Assembly: GCF_044005705.1 (NCBI RefSeq)
Contig: NZ_JBIPKE010000013.1
Coordinates: forward strand, 62,001 to 126,000
Length of the DNA stretch: 64,000 bases
Reading direction: 5' to 3'
From: Marinoscillum luteum
Lineage (GTDB): Bacteria; Bacteroidota; Bacteroidia; Cytophagales; Cyclobacteriaceae
Shown: positions 46,705 to 53,985 of the stretch, in pieces
Numbering within the stretch: the stretch's first letter is position 1
How the letters are laid out: each line of letters starts with the position of its first letter
The notes under the pieces: model-generated
What the model was told of the DNA's origin: nothing
Databases searched by the model: none
The model's input: the letters and a program-made list of their open reading frames with translations, nothing else
Position numbers and translations under genes: made by a program

Positions 46705-46883
46705 AACATAGGTTTAGATAAGTGATGGTTGAGATTGGGATTTTTACTGGTTTTCGTGTTCTGTTTTATTTTAAATTTTGCAAAATGAAGCCAGAATAAA
46801 TCCATGTTTTTATGGTTTTTATTTTTTATTGATTCATTTTTTAAAATTACTCCAATATATCCTGGAGCCCGGGGGAACACAAC

Positions 46884-46952
46884 ACATCAATACCACAGCA
46901 CCGGTTACATCAATACTACAACACCCATTACATCAACACTACATCAGCGGGT
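46884..46952. repeat. Three copies of a 23-base tandem repeat
   Basis: Three head-to-tail units of exactly 23 bases (46884-46906, 46907-46929, 46930-46952), each starting acatcaa-ac, follow the start region of the GH81 gene. The first two differ at a few places and the third diverges at its end. The rest of the 385-base gap (46705-47089) is AT-rich, with the promoter and palindrome listed separately. No coding frame is credible there. Confidence 0.85.
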
Positions 46953-47018
46953 GTGAGGTAATTCTTGGAAGCTATTTTTATAAAAATGTAAAGTTTACTT
47001 AACTTTTTGTCTGATGAG

Positions 47019-47060
47019 TTTGATATCTAACTTAATTGGCCTTTATTTGTGTCAAATAAA
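47019..47060 (+). promoter_or_regulatory. Promoter with overlapping palindrome for the membrane-protein/XRE operon
   Basis: TTTG (47019-47022), 19 bases, then TTTATTTG (47042-47049): one mismatch to the Bacteroidota consensus TTTG-N19-TAnnTTTG. The second element is the left arm of a perfect palindrome TTTATTTG-tgt-CAAATAAA (47042-47060), placed so that a bound repressor would cover the -7 element and start site. The XRE-type regulator encoded in this operon is the natural candidate to bind it. The start codon is at 47090. Confidence 0.65.
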
Positions 47061-47089
47061 CTTGACTAAAATTAAAACTAACTTGACTT

Positions 47090-47503
47090 ATGAGTAAGCA
47101 ATCAGAAAGTTGGAAACAGGTGAATAAGCGTAACACAGCAAATTTGGCTGTATGGACCCTGGCCTGGACCCTCACCATGGCAGTGGTTTCCTTAGGACCA
47201 AAATACATCTGGGAAAATGATGCTTCTATTTCGCTAATAGCAATCCTGATCAATACCGCGATCGGTGTGGGGATGATCCTGGCGAATAAGAGACATTTGA
47301 ATGGGTTGGATGAGTTACACAGAAAAGTGCAGTTGGAATCACTGGCCCTGGCATTGGGTGTTGCGGTAGTAGGAGGGCTTAGCTACTCAATGCTGGATGT
47401 TGTCAATGTGATCAGCTATGATGCGGAGATTTCGCACCTTGTGATATTGATCGGGCTCACCTATTTGGTGGCTACTGTGGTAGGTTTAACGCGCTACAAA
47501 TGA
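47090..47503 (+). CDS. Four-helix inner-membrane protein
   Basis: A 137-residue protein with four hydrophobic helices (ANLAVWTLAWTLTMAVVSLG, SISLIAILINTAIGVGMIL, ESLALALGVAVVGGLSYSML, HLVILIGLTYLVATVVGLT) and short charged loops (ANKRHLNGLDELHRKVQLE, about 72-90). I know similar small membrane proteins paired with a Cro-like regulator in other bacteria, but no function is established to my knowledge. Its stop overlaps the start of the regulator gene (ATGA at 47500), so the two are translated together. Confidence 0.82.
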   Translation: MSKQSESWKQVNKRNTANLAVWTLAWTLTMAVVSLGPKYIWENDASISLIAILINTAIGVGMILANKRHLNGLDELHRKVQLESLALALGVAVVGGLSYSMLDVVNVISYDAEISHLVILIGLTYLVATVVGLTRYK

Positions 47504-47694
47504 AGAATCGCATCAAAGTACTGCGTGCCGAACGGGATATCACCCAGGCACAACTCGCCGATGAACTGGGGGTGTCCCGACAGACCATCAACGCCATAGA
47601 AAAGGGGAAGTTTGATCCCAGTTTGCCACTGGCTTTCAAATTGGCCGGCTTGTTTAGGCTCACTATTGAGGAGGTATTTCAATATGAGGATTAA
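47500..47694 (+). CDS. Small XRE/Cro-type HTH regulator
   Basis: A 64-residue DNA-binding protein that is little more than one HTH_3 domain: MKNRIKVLRAERDITQAQLA, with helix-turn-helix ITQAQLADELGVSRQTINAIEKG (about 14-36) and the family's tail FKLAGLFRLTIEEVFQYE. Such short regulators usually control their own operon. It overlaps the membrane-protein gene by four bases and ends just before a GC-rich hairpin. The palindrome at 47042-47060 is the obvious candidate operator. Confidence 0.92.
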   Translation: MKNRIKVLRAERDITQAQLADELGVSRQTINAIEKGKFDPSLPLAFKLAGLFRLTIEEVFQYED

Positions 47695-47699
47695 AATCT

Positions 47700-47723
47700 C
47701 CGGGTGGGCCAGGGCCCACCCGG
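47700..47723. terminator. GC-rich hairpin between convergent genes
   Basis: ccgggtgggc (47700-47709) pairs with gcccacccgg (47714-47723), loop of 4. Little T follows on plus, and on minus it runs into agattttaat, so it works better for the minus-strand nudK side. It probably ends both transcripts. Confidence 0.7.
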
Positions 47724-47734
47724 TTCATTGAAGG

Positions 47735-48313
47735 TCATAAGATCTGGTGCAGTCTGAGGTGTTGGAGAAGCATAATGGTTTTTCCGTCTTTGATTTCACC
47801 TGAGCTGATCATATTCAGGGCCGCTTCAAAGGGGATTTCCATGACTTCAATATTTTCCTCTTCGTGTTCCACTCCGCCTCCTTCACTGACTTTCATCTCT
47901 TTGGCATACTCAGCAGTAAAGAAGTGTAATATTTCCGTGACCGAGCCGGGTGACATATAGGCTTCGAATATTTTGTGAACAGAGGATACTTGATAGCCCG
48001 TTTCTTCTTCTGTTTCTCGTTTGATGCAGTCTTCAGGATTGTCTTTATCCAGCAGGCCGGCACAGGCTTCTATCAGCATGCCACTGTCATTCCCATTGAT
48101 GAAGGTGGGCAATCGAAACTGCCGCGTGAGGATGACGGTTTTCTGAGCTTTGTTGTAGAGGAGGATGGTGGCGCCATTGCCCCGGTCGTAGGCTTCCCGG
48201 GTCTGTGTTTGAAGAGAGCCATCTTTTTTGAGGTATTCGTAGGTGATTTTTTGGAGTGTGTACCAGTTGTCAGAGAGGATCTCCGTGTTGAGTATTTTTA
48301 CGTTTTCGATCAT
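47735..48313 (-). CDS. nudK: NudK-type Nudix hydrolase (GDP-mannose pyrophosphatase)
   Basis: A 192-residue Nudix hydrolase closely resembling E. coli NudK (191 residues), which cleaves GDP-mannose and other sugar nucleotides. Seen: REAYDRGNGATILLYN (about 41-56), RQFRLPTFINGNDSGMLIEACAGLLD, the Nudix box core KRETEEETGYQV, then ELxMSPG-like AYMSPGSVTEILHFF and GGGVEHEEENIEV, all in the NudK order. ATG 48313 was chosen over an upstream ATG at 48379 because it gives the NudK N-terminus. A perfect palindrome sits 5 bases upstream of the start codon. It may be co-transcribed from the ArsR operon or have its own promoter. Confidence 0.9.
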   Translation of the reverse strand: MIENVKILNTEILSDNWYTLQKITYEYLKKDGSLQTQTREAYDRGNGATILLYNKAQKTVILTRQFRLPTFINGNDSGMLIEACAGLLDKDNPEDCIKRETEEETGYQVSSVHKIFEAYMSPGSVTEILHFFTAEYAKEMKVSEGGGVEHEEENIEVMEIPFEAALNMISSGEIKDGKTIMLLQHLRLHQIL

Positions 48314-48318
48314 ACATA

Positions 48319-48337
48319 TTAAGTATTGACTACTTAA
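48319..48337 (-). promoter_or_regulatory. Palindrome just upstream of nudK
   Basis: TTAAGTA-ttgac-TACTTAA, a perfect 7-base inverted repeat with 5-base spacer, 5 bases before the nudK ATG and within the 62-base gap to the YdeI-type gene. It could be an operator or a short RNA hairpin; no promoter element was recognised beside it. Confidence 0.4.
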
Positions 48338-48375
48338 CGGATGGGAGGGAGATTGGGTGTGTAAAAGGGATTTGC

Positions 48376-49002
48376 TCAAGGGTAACGATCAAAAAATCCT
48401 TTTCCTTCCAGAATCTGCGGAATACATTTTTCAATCCTTGATATTCTCGTTTTGGCCTGTTTGGGCGCCGAGAAGTGCAGGATATAGCCCCTTTGCTTCC
48501 CGGGTGTCAGTGCTTCAAAAGCTGCCTTCAAGTCAGGATTTTCCTGCAGCTTCAACTGTAACTCTTCAGGTATGGGTTCGGGGTTTTCTTTGAAAGTCAC
48601 CTCTAAACCAGCTTTTTCTACTTCTATGGCCTCATAAATGTAGGCTTTGAGTGTGGCCTCCTGATCCAAGACCTCTTTTAGGTGGGTGAATTTAATGAGA
48701 CGTGCTCCTTGTGTGTTCTCCCCGGGCTTTTCCAGTAGACCATGAGTGTCCTGCAATAAGGATCCTTTGAAAAAACTAAGGGCACAGTATTCCTTGAAAG
48801 CACTGACAATTACAATGTTTTTACCCTGATGGGTATAGCAGGGTACACCCCATTTTGATTCTTCGTTGAGCCCGGAATCGAGAGCAATTCTTCTGAGTTG
48901 TTCGAGCTCTTTCGGCCAATTTCTCACTTTACACTGCGGGGTAGCATAAAACGAGCACCGTCCGCACCCATCTGAGAAATACGTATTCACATCTTTGTTC
49001 AT
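48376..49002 (-). CDS. YdeI/OmdA-type protein with extra cysteine cluster
   Basis: A 208-residue cytosolic protein with a DUF1801-like N-terminal part (ESKWGVPCYTHQGKNIVIVSAFKEYCALSFFKG, about 52-84) and a C-terminal OmdA-like segment (LTPGKQRGYILHFSAPKQAKTR, RIEKCIPQI). The family is named after Bacillus YdeI and its biochemical role is not established. Unlike its neighbour at 49016, it begins with an added cysteine cluster C-x2-C-x8-C (GCGRCSFYATPQC, residues 12-24), which could bind metal. Start ATG 49002 lies 13 bases after the neighbour's stop, and the two are clearly tandem duplicates. Confidence 0.85.
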   Translation of the reverse strand: MNKDVNTYFSDGCGRCSFYATPQCKVRNWPKELEQLRRIALDSGLNEESKWGVPCYTHQGKNIVIVSAFKEYCALSFFKGSLLQDTHGLLEKPGENTQGARLIKFTHLKEVLDQEATLKAYIYEAIEVEKAGLEVTFKENPEPIPEELQLKLQENPDLKAAFEALTPGKQRGYILHFSAPKQAKTRISRIEKCIPQILEGKGFFDRYP

Positions 49003-49015
49003 CCTCTATATATGA

Positions 49016-49597
49016 TTACAGATCATTTAATCCCTTTCCTTCCAGAATCTGAGGAATGCATTTCTCGATTCTGGATTCACGGGTTTTGGATTGCTTGGGC
49101 TGAGAGAAATGCAAGAGGTACCCTCTTTGTCTGCCAGGTGTCAGTGCTTCAAAAGCCGTTTTCAACTCAACATATTCATCTAATACCTGTCTGAATTCAT
49201 CTGGCGTATTGAATTCAGACGTCTTTTTGAGTTCCACTTTCAGGCCGGCACGCTCCACTTCAATGGCTTCATAAATATAGGACTTCAGGCTCGATTCCAG
49301 ATCCTTTATTTGCTGGAGGCTGGTGAAACGGATCTGCCGGGCTGCCTGCACATTTTCAGTTTGCTGGATGAGGAGGGCATCGGTGTCTTTCAGTAGCGCT
49401 CCTTTGTGAAACAGGAGGGCACAGTATTCCTTAAATCCATGGATCAATACCACATTGGTTTTTTGAAAGGTATAGCACGGACACCCCCATTTCAATTCTT
49501 CTGTGAGCTCCGTTTGCAGAATGATTTTCCTTAAAAGGGCGTATTCTTGCTGCCACTTGCTGGTTTTGTTAAAAAAGAAGTCAACCTTGGGATTCAT
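49016..49597 (-). CDS. YdeI-family protein (DUF1801/OmdA)
   Basis: A 193-residue paralogue of the gene at 48376. Seen: the usual start NPKVDFFFNKTSKWQQEY, ELKWGCPCYTFQKTNVVLIHGFKEYCALLFHKG (about 34-66), the ENVQAARQIRF segment and the C-terminal OmdA-like LTPGRQRGYLLHFSQPKQSKTRESRIEKC. It lacks the cysteine-rich front of the paralogue and is the more typical family member. Start ATG 49597 is 16 bases after the DoxX gene, so it should be part of the ArsR-controlled operon. Function unknown; often seen near ArsR/SRPBCC genes. Confidence 0.88.
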   Translation of the reverse strand: MNPKVDFFFNKTSKWQQEYALLRKIILQTELTEELKWGCPCYTFQKTNVVLIHGFKEYCALLFHKGALLKDTDALLIQQTENVQAARQIRFTSLQQIKDLESSLKSYIYEAIEVERAGLKVELKKTSEFNTPDEFRQVLDEYVELKTAFEALTPGRQRGYLLHFSQPKQSKTRESRIEKCIPQILEGKGLNDL

Positions 49598-49613
49598 GAG
49601 TTGGTGGAATGAT

Positions 49614-49985
49614 TCAAGCTATTTTTCTGTCAGCTGGTCTAAAGTACCATGATACGACCGTTAATACAATCAAAAGAGTAGGCCCGAAGAGCTCGATCGG
49701 ATCACTTCCCCCTGCCAAATGTGAAAATATGGCGCCCGACATGTTAAAGAAAAACCCCGCGTAAGCCCATTCTTTGAGCAGCGGAAACCTGGGGATAAGT
49801 ACAGCCACCACGCCCAGTAGCTTCCAGGTACCGAGTATTGTCAATATGTAGCTTGGGTAGCCCAATTCCGTCATTTTGGCTACCGCCTCGTCCATTTGGA
49901 GGAGATGCACGATTCCCGTGGAGGTCATTCCTAAGGCCAGCCAAAGGGTAGCGATCCAGTAGATGATTTTATTTCTCTTGGTCAT
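49614..49985 (-). CDS. DoxX-family membrane protein
   Basis: A 123-residue inner-membrane protein of the DoxX-like type. Seen: four hydrophobic segments, an early helix with IATLWLALGMTSTGIVHLL, the family pattern MTELGYPSYILTILGTWKLLGVVAVLIPRFPLLKEWAYAGFFFNMSGA (residues about 37-85), and a closing helix LIVLTVVSWYF. Family members are linked to redox or thiol stress in other bacteria, but the role here is unknown. It starts 4 bases after the SRPBCC gene, in the ArsR operon. Confidence 0.9.
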   Translation of the reverse strand: MTKRNKIIYWIATLWLALGMTSTGIVHLLQMDEAVAKMTELGYPSYILTILGTWKLLGVVAVLIPRFPLLKEWAYAGFFFNMSGAIFSHLAGGSDPIELFGPTLLIVLTVVSWYFRPADRKIA

Positions 49986-49989
49986 TGGA

Positions 49990-50460
49990 TTATTTTAATT
50001 GAGTTAAGATTTTTTCAAGTCGATTGTGCGCCATATTGATACCCTGAGCGAAAGGTAGTTGGAGAATTTGATCCCTGATGGCCACCGAGCGATATACCAC
50101 ATGCATGGTGAGTTGGCTGGTTTTGTCTGTGAGGGTTTCAAATTCCAGAAACTCCAGCTGCACACCAAAACCGGCATTGTCCATTTCGAAGGTTCTGGTG
50201 ATTTTCTCGTTCTGGATAAACTCATGAATGGTGCCGTTAAAGCCATGTTTGTTTCCCTTGGGGTCGGTGGTTTCAAACTGCCAGCTGCCATGCCTTTTGT
50301 TTTCCAACTTCAACACTTTGGTGCCCATCCACTGTTCTATCAGGTGGGGTTCTGAATAGGCCTTGAAGAGTAGCTCCAGGGGGATGTCAAATGCTCTTGT
50401 GATTTGCAATTCCTGCTTACCATCTTCGGCGTGGATCTTGGTTTTGGGTTCCATAGACAT
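49990..50460 (-). CDS. SRPBCC/AHSA1-type protein
   Basis: A 156-residue cytosolic protein with the START-like AHSA1 fold. Seen: RAFDIPLELLFKAYSEPHLIEQWMG (about 23-47), the W-rich strand GSWQFETTDPKGNKHGFNGTI, ITRTFEMDN and the C-terminal helix GINMAHNRLEKILTQLK. These proteins bind hydrophobic ligands or partners; the specific one is unknown. Its start codon directly abuts the ArsR stop (50461), a very common arsR-SRPBCC pairing. Confidence 0.92.
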   Translation of the reverse strand: MSMEPKTKIHAEDGKQELQITRAFDIPLELLFKAYSEPHLIEQWMGTKVLKLENKRHGSWQFETTDPKGNKHGFNGTIHEFIQNEKITRTFEMDNAGFGVQLEFLEFETLTDKTSQLTMHVVYRSVAIRDQILQLPFAQGINMAHNRLEKILTQLK

Positions 50461-50784
50461 TTATTGATCGGATTGATAGTTTTTCATCACGGCCTCCAGC
50501 TTGTTGAACCGGTCATCCCATAGCTGCCTGAATGGCTCTATAAAGTCTGCGATTTCTTTGAATTTTTGAGGATTCAGGTGATAGTGGATGGTGCGTCCAT
50601 TTTGCTCCTGCTCCAGTATCTCACAGGCGGTCAGTATCTGTATGTGCTTGGAAATGGTCTGTCTGGAGGACTTAAAATTTTCGGCAATGGCACTGGGAGT
50701 CATAGCTTGCATGGCCACCAAAGCGATGATGGCCCGGCGGGTGGGGTCGGCTATGGCCTGAAAGACATCTCTTCTTAGTTCCAT
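50461..50784 (-). CDS. ArsR-family transcriptional repressor
   Basis: A 107-residue winged-helix regulator. Seen: the ArsR start FQAIADPTRRAIIALVAM (about 8-25), helix-turn-helix MTPSAIAENFKSSRQTISKHI (about 30-50), the wing EQEQNGRTIHYHLNP and a C-terminal dimer helix. The Cys pair used for metal sensing in true ArsR/CadC proteins is not in the recognition helix, so it belongs to the metal-independent group that usually accompanies SRPBCC genes. First gene of the operon; two matching palindromes overlap its promoter. Confidence 0.95.
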   Translation of the reverse strand: MELRRDVFQAIADPTRRAIIALVAMQAMTPSAIAENFKSSRQTISKHIQILTACEILEQEQNGRTIHYHLNPQKFKEIADFIEPFRQLWDDRFNKLEAVMKNYQSDQ

Positions 50785-50787
50785 TTA

Positions 50788-50835
50788 TGCAGTCACTTGA
50801 CTGCAAATATATGTGCAGTTAAGTAACTGCGCAAA
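50788..50835 (-). promoter_or_regulatory. ArsR-operon promoter with two matching operators
   Basis: On the minus strand TTTG (50835-50832), 20 bases, then TATATTTG (50811-50804), a fine match to the Bacteroidota promoter consensus. Two 18-base palindromes of the same design overlap it: TGCAGTCA-ct-TGACTGCA (50788-50805, perfect) and TGCAGTTA-ag-TAACTGCG (50814-50831, one mismatch). One covers the -7 element and start region, the other lies between the two promoter elements. Their centres are 26 bases apart. Autorepression by the ArsR protein is the straightforward reading. Confidence 0.85.
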
Positions 50836-50922
50836 TTTCAGTGCATTATTTGGGCTGTCTGTATCAAAATCTGATATTGTTGTAACCGAAACACGGTTTT
50901 ATGGTTTGTTATTGATCTGTTT

Positions 50923-51687
50923 TCATTGGACTAAGGTTTCTAACCTTTCATCAATGACCAGAAACGTACCTTCTGATAATCCAGCGAGAGCAGTATCAAA
51001 ATGTTGGTTATTCAGAATGATGTTTGTGGGGTACCCCTCGATATAGGAAAAATTACTTTTGAGCGACTTATTTAAAATCACCACAGGCCACTGGAGATTC
51101 TTCCTTCTCAAGTGCTCCCGTGTTTTGCGTTCGTTGCTGTTGGAGAGTGATATGAATTGAATATTAGGGTTTTCCTTATATTTTTCATAGAGCTGATTCA
51201 ATTTGGTTCTTTCTAACTCACAGGGCTGGCAACCTACAAACCAGAAGTTGAAATACACCGTCTTGTTCTTAAATTGCTCTGTGGTGTAGTGGTTTCCGTT
51301 CAGGTCAACCATTTCAAGATCAGGGAATTTCTGCCCGATCAGACTGTGAATGCTAGCCCTGTCCAGAACGATTCTTTTTCGCATCATTTTTTCATCATTA
51401 CTGGCCTTTTTGAACTTCCAGCTTATGGTGTGGGCAGCGCTATCTATTTCTATATACTCAGAATAATTACCATCCAGCTTCATGATTCGGTAGGTCAAAG
51501 GAGCGGATGACGTGGTTAGTTTGTACCCCAGGGTGTCATAAAGGTATTGGTCACATGAATCAATAAACTTTTTCTGCTCAGGAGTCAATGCGGAGGGGTT
51601 CCAGGTCGTGGTATGTGTTTGAGCAAAGCAGTCAAGGTTAAGCCCGGGACATAGCAAAATAAAGAGGATGAGGAGGATTTTTTTCAT
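50923..51687 (-). CDS. TlpA/AhpC-TSA-like thioredoxin-fold protein
   Basis: A 254-residue exported protein with a signal peptide (about 1-22, ending CFAQ), an unassigned N-terminal part (about 25-115) and a thioredoxin-fold C-terminal domain of the TlpA type: IGQKFPDLEMVDLNGNHYT (about 117-135), YFNFWFVGCQPCE with C153/C156, and FSYIEGYPTNIIL with the cis-Pro. It should be a periplasmic thiol-disulfide oxidoreductase that reduces or repairs disulfides. It does not look linked to the ArsR operon, whose promoter lies 139 bases away. Partner proteins unknown. Confidence 0.9.
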   Translation of the reverse strand: MKKILLILFILLCPGLNLDCFAQTHTTTWNPSALTPEQKKFIDSCDQYLYDTLGYKLTTSSAPLTYRIMKLDGNYSEYIEIDSAAHTISWKFKKASNDEKMMRKRIVLDRASIHSLIGQKFPDLEMVDLNGNHYTTEQFKNKTVYFNFWFVGCQPCELERTKLNQLYEKYKENPNIQFISLSNSNERKTREHLRRKNLQWPVVILNKSLKSNFSYIEGYPTNIILNNQHFDTALAGLSEGTFLVIDERLETLVQ

Positions 51688-51747
51688 AGCGAGGAGGCAA
51701 TGTTGGGAGTGTGGTTTTCTAGTTTTTGTGATGCTTTGTTCGGAAAT

Positions 51748-52233
51748 TTAGCCACTGATACCCTCCATATTATCCAGTAGCACGCCATAGTCGTATTGCA
51801 GGTCTGCTTCAAGGGTGCTTACCTTCTTTCTGATCATGGTCAGTTGGCGATCATACAGGTTTTGCAAAGTGACGTTCCTGCTAATGGACGGGCTCATTTC
51901 TTTCAGACTGGAACAAAAGTAGATCAGCAGTTCCACCTCTGTGGTTTTGTGTGGGGAGTACCGGATGTATTTTTTGACTGTGCGCAGGATTTTGCGCACG
52001 CTTTTCTTAATGAAGTAGTAGCTCGTGGTATTTATTTCCTCAAACTGGTCGTCCATTTCCGTTTTCACGCTTTGAATATAGCTCTCCTCATCAGCAGCTT
52101 CATAGAGCAGATAGGTGAGTAATTCTTTGTTCTCCTTTTTAAACTTGGACAGACGTAGACAAAGCTCAGAAAGCTCCTCTGTGGTTTTGGTTTTTAGCTC
52201 CCTCTTGATTTCGCTTACTGTAGCGGCCTTCAT
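51748..52233 (-). CDS. Conserved-looking helical protein, unknown
   Basis: This 161-residue protein is mostly alpha-helical and charged, with no signal or membrane segment. It begins MKAATVSEIKRELKTKTTEEL, has repeated Lys/Glu-rich heptads and ends DYGVLLDNMEGISG. ELSELCLRLSKFKKENKELLTYLLYEAA (about 20-47) reads like a structured helical pair. I do not recognise a family. It stands alone between the TlpA-like gene and the OmdA-type gene on the same strand. Confidence 0.75.
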   Translation of the reverse strand: MKAATVSEIKRELKTKTTEELSELCLRLSKFKKENKELLTYLLYEAADEESYIQSVKTEMDDQFEEINTTSYYFIKKSVRKILRTVKKYIRYSPHKTTEVELLIYFCSSLKEMSPSISRNVTLQNLYDRQLTMIRKKVSTLEADLQYDYGVLLDNMEGISG

Positions 52234-52302
52234 GTTTGATGCTCTTTGATAAATTAAACGACCAAGTTAAATGAACCTTTCGTGAGTATTCCTAAGATGG
52301 TG

Positions 52303-52884
52303 TTATCTCAATGGTTTCGGCTTGAGCTTTTGCCCGGCACTTTCCACTGTTTCTTTGATTCTTTGCAGTCTGGTCTCGGGTCGTCTGGCCAGCACCAGCC
52401 ATGCTAAGATGTTCTTTTTTGCCGATTTACTTAAACTCAGAAAGAAGTCCTTAGAGCCAGGTGTGGTTTTGAATGCCACCTCCAGGTCATCAGGAATGAT
52501 AAGGGCCTCCACAGTATCCAAAATACTCCACGAACCATTTTGCTTGGCGATTTTGATACTTTCCAGTCCGGCACTGGTCATGCGGCCATCGGCGATCAGC
52601 TTTTCCACCTTTTCTTTATTCACTTTTGACCAGGTACTATTGGCTTTTCGCTTGCCAAAGTACTGCATGTACTTTTCTTCGTCTATCGGCCGTCTGGTGC
52701 TGTCTATCCATCCAAAACAAAGCGCTTCGTCCACGGCTTCACTCCACGAGACGGAGGGCATGTCGGAGTTTTTCTTGTACTGAATGAGCCATACAGATTG
52801 TTTTTTGGTGTGATTTTGCTGGAGCCAATCTCTCCATTCCTGGGTACTCAGCACATGGAGTGACTCACTTTCTTTTTTTGCCAT
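52303..52884 (-). CDS. YdeI/OmdA bacteriocin-protection-type protein
   Basis: A 193-residue cytosolic protein of the stand-alone OmdA/YdeI type. Seen: WRDWLQQNHTKKQSVWLIQYKK (about 17-38), the strongly conserved SWSEAVDEALCFGWIDST (about 45-62) and the C-terminal helix FFLSLSKSAKKNILAWLVLARRPETRLQRI. ATG 52884 was taken instead of 52899 because it starts the usual N-terminus MAKKESES. It is related in part to the two YdeI-like proteins at 48376 and 49016 but lacks their DUF1801-like front. The name comes from proposed roles in stress or bacteriocin protection; the true role is unknown. Confidence 0.9.
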   Translation of the reverse strand: MAKKESESLHVLSTQEWRDWLQQNHTKKQSVWLIQYKKNSDMPSVSWSEAVDEALCFGWIDSTRRPIDEEKYMQYFGKRKANSTWSKVNKEKVEKLIADGRMTSAGLESIKIAKQNGSWSILDTVEALIIPDDLEVAFKTTPGSKDFFLSLSKSAKKNILAWLVLARRPETRLQRIKETVESAGQKLKPKPLR

Positions 52885-52933
52885 TTCAAATCCAATCAAC
52901 CAGCCCGGAAATTGCGGGTACTTCTTTTAAGAC

Positions 52934-53479
52934 TTATATTTTATTCTCGTAATCAATGCGATAGGTCATGATCTGCAGACCATTTTCGTAAGGCACAGTG
53001 TCCAGGAGAACCAGGCCGTACTTCTGAGTAGACTCACCAAAAATCCTTATGCCCTGTCCCAGAATTAATGGGTTCAACTTCAGTTTGAGGATGTTAATTT
53101 TTTGGTGATCTAAAAGCCAACCGGCAAACACTCCACCTCCACATAGATAAATGTCTGTACCAGCCTCTTTCTGTATTTTCTCAATCTCTGCCAGGTCAAT
53201 GTTCCTCACCTGCACTCGTGGATCTGCACTTTCAAATGTCAGGGTATTTGAAAAAATCAGGTGCTTCATATGGGGATAGGCTGGCTGCCCTGGCTGGAGT
53301 CCATACTGATAGCCGAATTCATAGGTGTTTTTGCCCATGATGACCGTATCATAGCTGGCCAGGTCTGCCCGATACTGATCCACCCCGTTTCCACTTTGTA
53401 CAAAACCCCCAATGTCTTCATTGGGGCCGGATATGAATCCGTCTATGGAGCTGGCCACATAATAAACGATCTGTCTCAT
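52934..53479 (-). CDS. Dihydrofolate-reductase-like (RibD C-terminal) protein
   Basis: A 181-residue cytosolic protein of the RibD_C/DHFR-like fold. Seen: YVASSIDGFISGPNEDIGGF (about 6-25), YDTVIMGKNTYEFGYQYG (about 43-60), the NADPH-site strand DIYLCGGGVFAGWLL and LILGQGIRIFG near residue 140. It is a stand-alone member, so a NADPH-dependent reductase of unknown substrate, not the folate or riboflavin enzyme itself. ATG 53479 was preferred over the ATG at 53536, whose extra residues (MCFLVDSAILV...) do not belong to the family. It precedes the OmdA-type gene by 49 bases and may be in one transcript. Confidence 0.88.
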   Translation of the reverse strand: MRQIVYYVASSIDGFISGPNEDIGGFVQSGNGVDQYRADLASYDTVIMGKNTYEFGYQYGLQPGQPAYPHMKHLIFSNTLTFESADPRVQVRNIDLAEIEKIQKEAGTDIYLCGGGVFAGWLLDHQKINILKLKLNPLILGQGIRIFGESTQKYGLVLLDTVPYENGLQIMTYRIDYENKI

Positions 53480-53536
53480 GCTACTTTTGTTGATTCCCTC
53501 AAGTACTAAAATAGCGGAATCGACCAAGAAGCACAA

Positions 53537-53985
53537 CCAAGGGGCTGAGGTGATTGCTAGCCATCATTTCCTGCGTTGGCGGGAATCGCATTACGAATCC
53601 TGTTTTGTAATGAAAAAGCAAGAGTAGTCCACGGAGGATTGCTTCTGACGGGTGTATGCCACAAACAAAGGAGAGGGGAGTTGAATATAGTGATCACTCT
53701 GGCAATGGCCAAAGTCATCTATGTAGGCTTAGTGCTGACCTGACCACCCATGAAATAGAATCTGAGCATGCCAGTTTAATAAATGGTACCTTTGGAGTGG
53801 AATCTTTTCAATTCTATTTCATCCCTTTCAGGAATCCTTCCGTCTTTTTTACGAAATCTTTCCGGTATTGAATTTTGACGATCCAGTTTTGATGTGTGTG
53901 TATCGCCAACACTTCCAAAGAACCAGCATCTCAGTGGATTTACGGTCTGTCACATCTATTGATGGGCCCTTTAAAGCGACAAATT
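53537..53985. other. Gene-free stretch with decayed intergenic repeats
   Basis: No credible gene in these 449 bases; the longest open frame (53656-53871) has no recognisable features. At 53568-53585 lies TTCCTGC-gttg-GCGGGAA (one G-T pair), the look of the short 'ttcctgcgaaggcaggaat' intergenic repeats. It is followed by CATTAC/GTAATG (53589-53594 and 53607-53612). These are probably decayed remnants of a mobile intergenic repeat; a family assignment needs a genome-wide comparison. Confidence 0.45.

Noticed and set aside
46884..46952. Start of a CRISPR array
   Set aside because: The three units are head to tail with no spacers and there are no cas genes; it is a plain tandem repeat.
53656..53871. 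71-residue plus-strand frame upstream of the CEOS-like gene
   Set aside because: No family-like segment, no start context, and it lies in repeat-bearing gene-free DNA.
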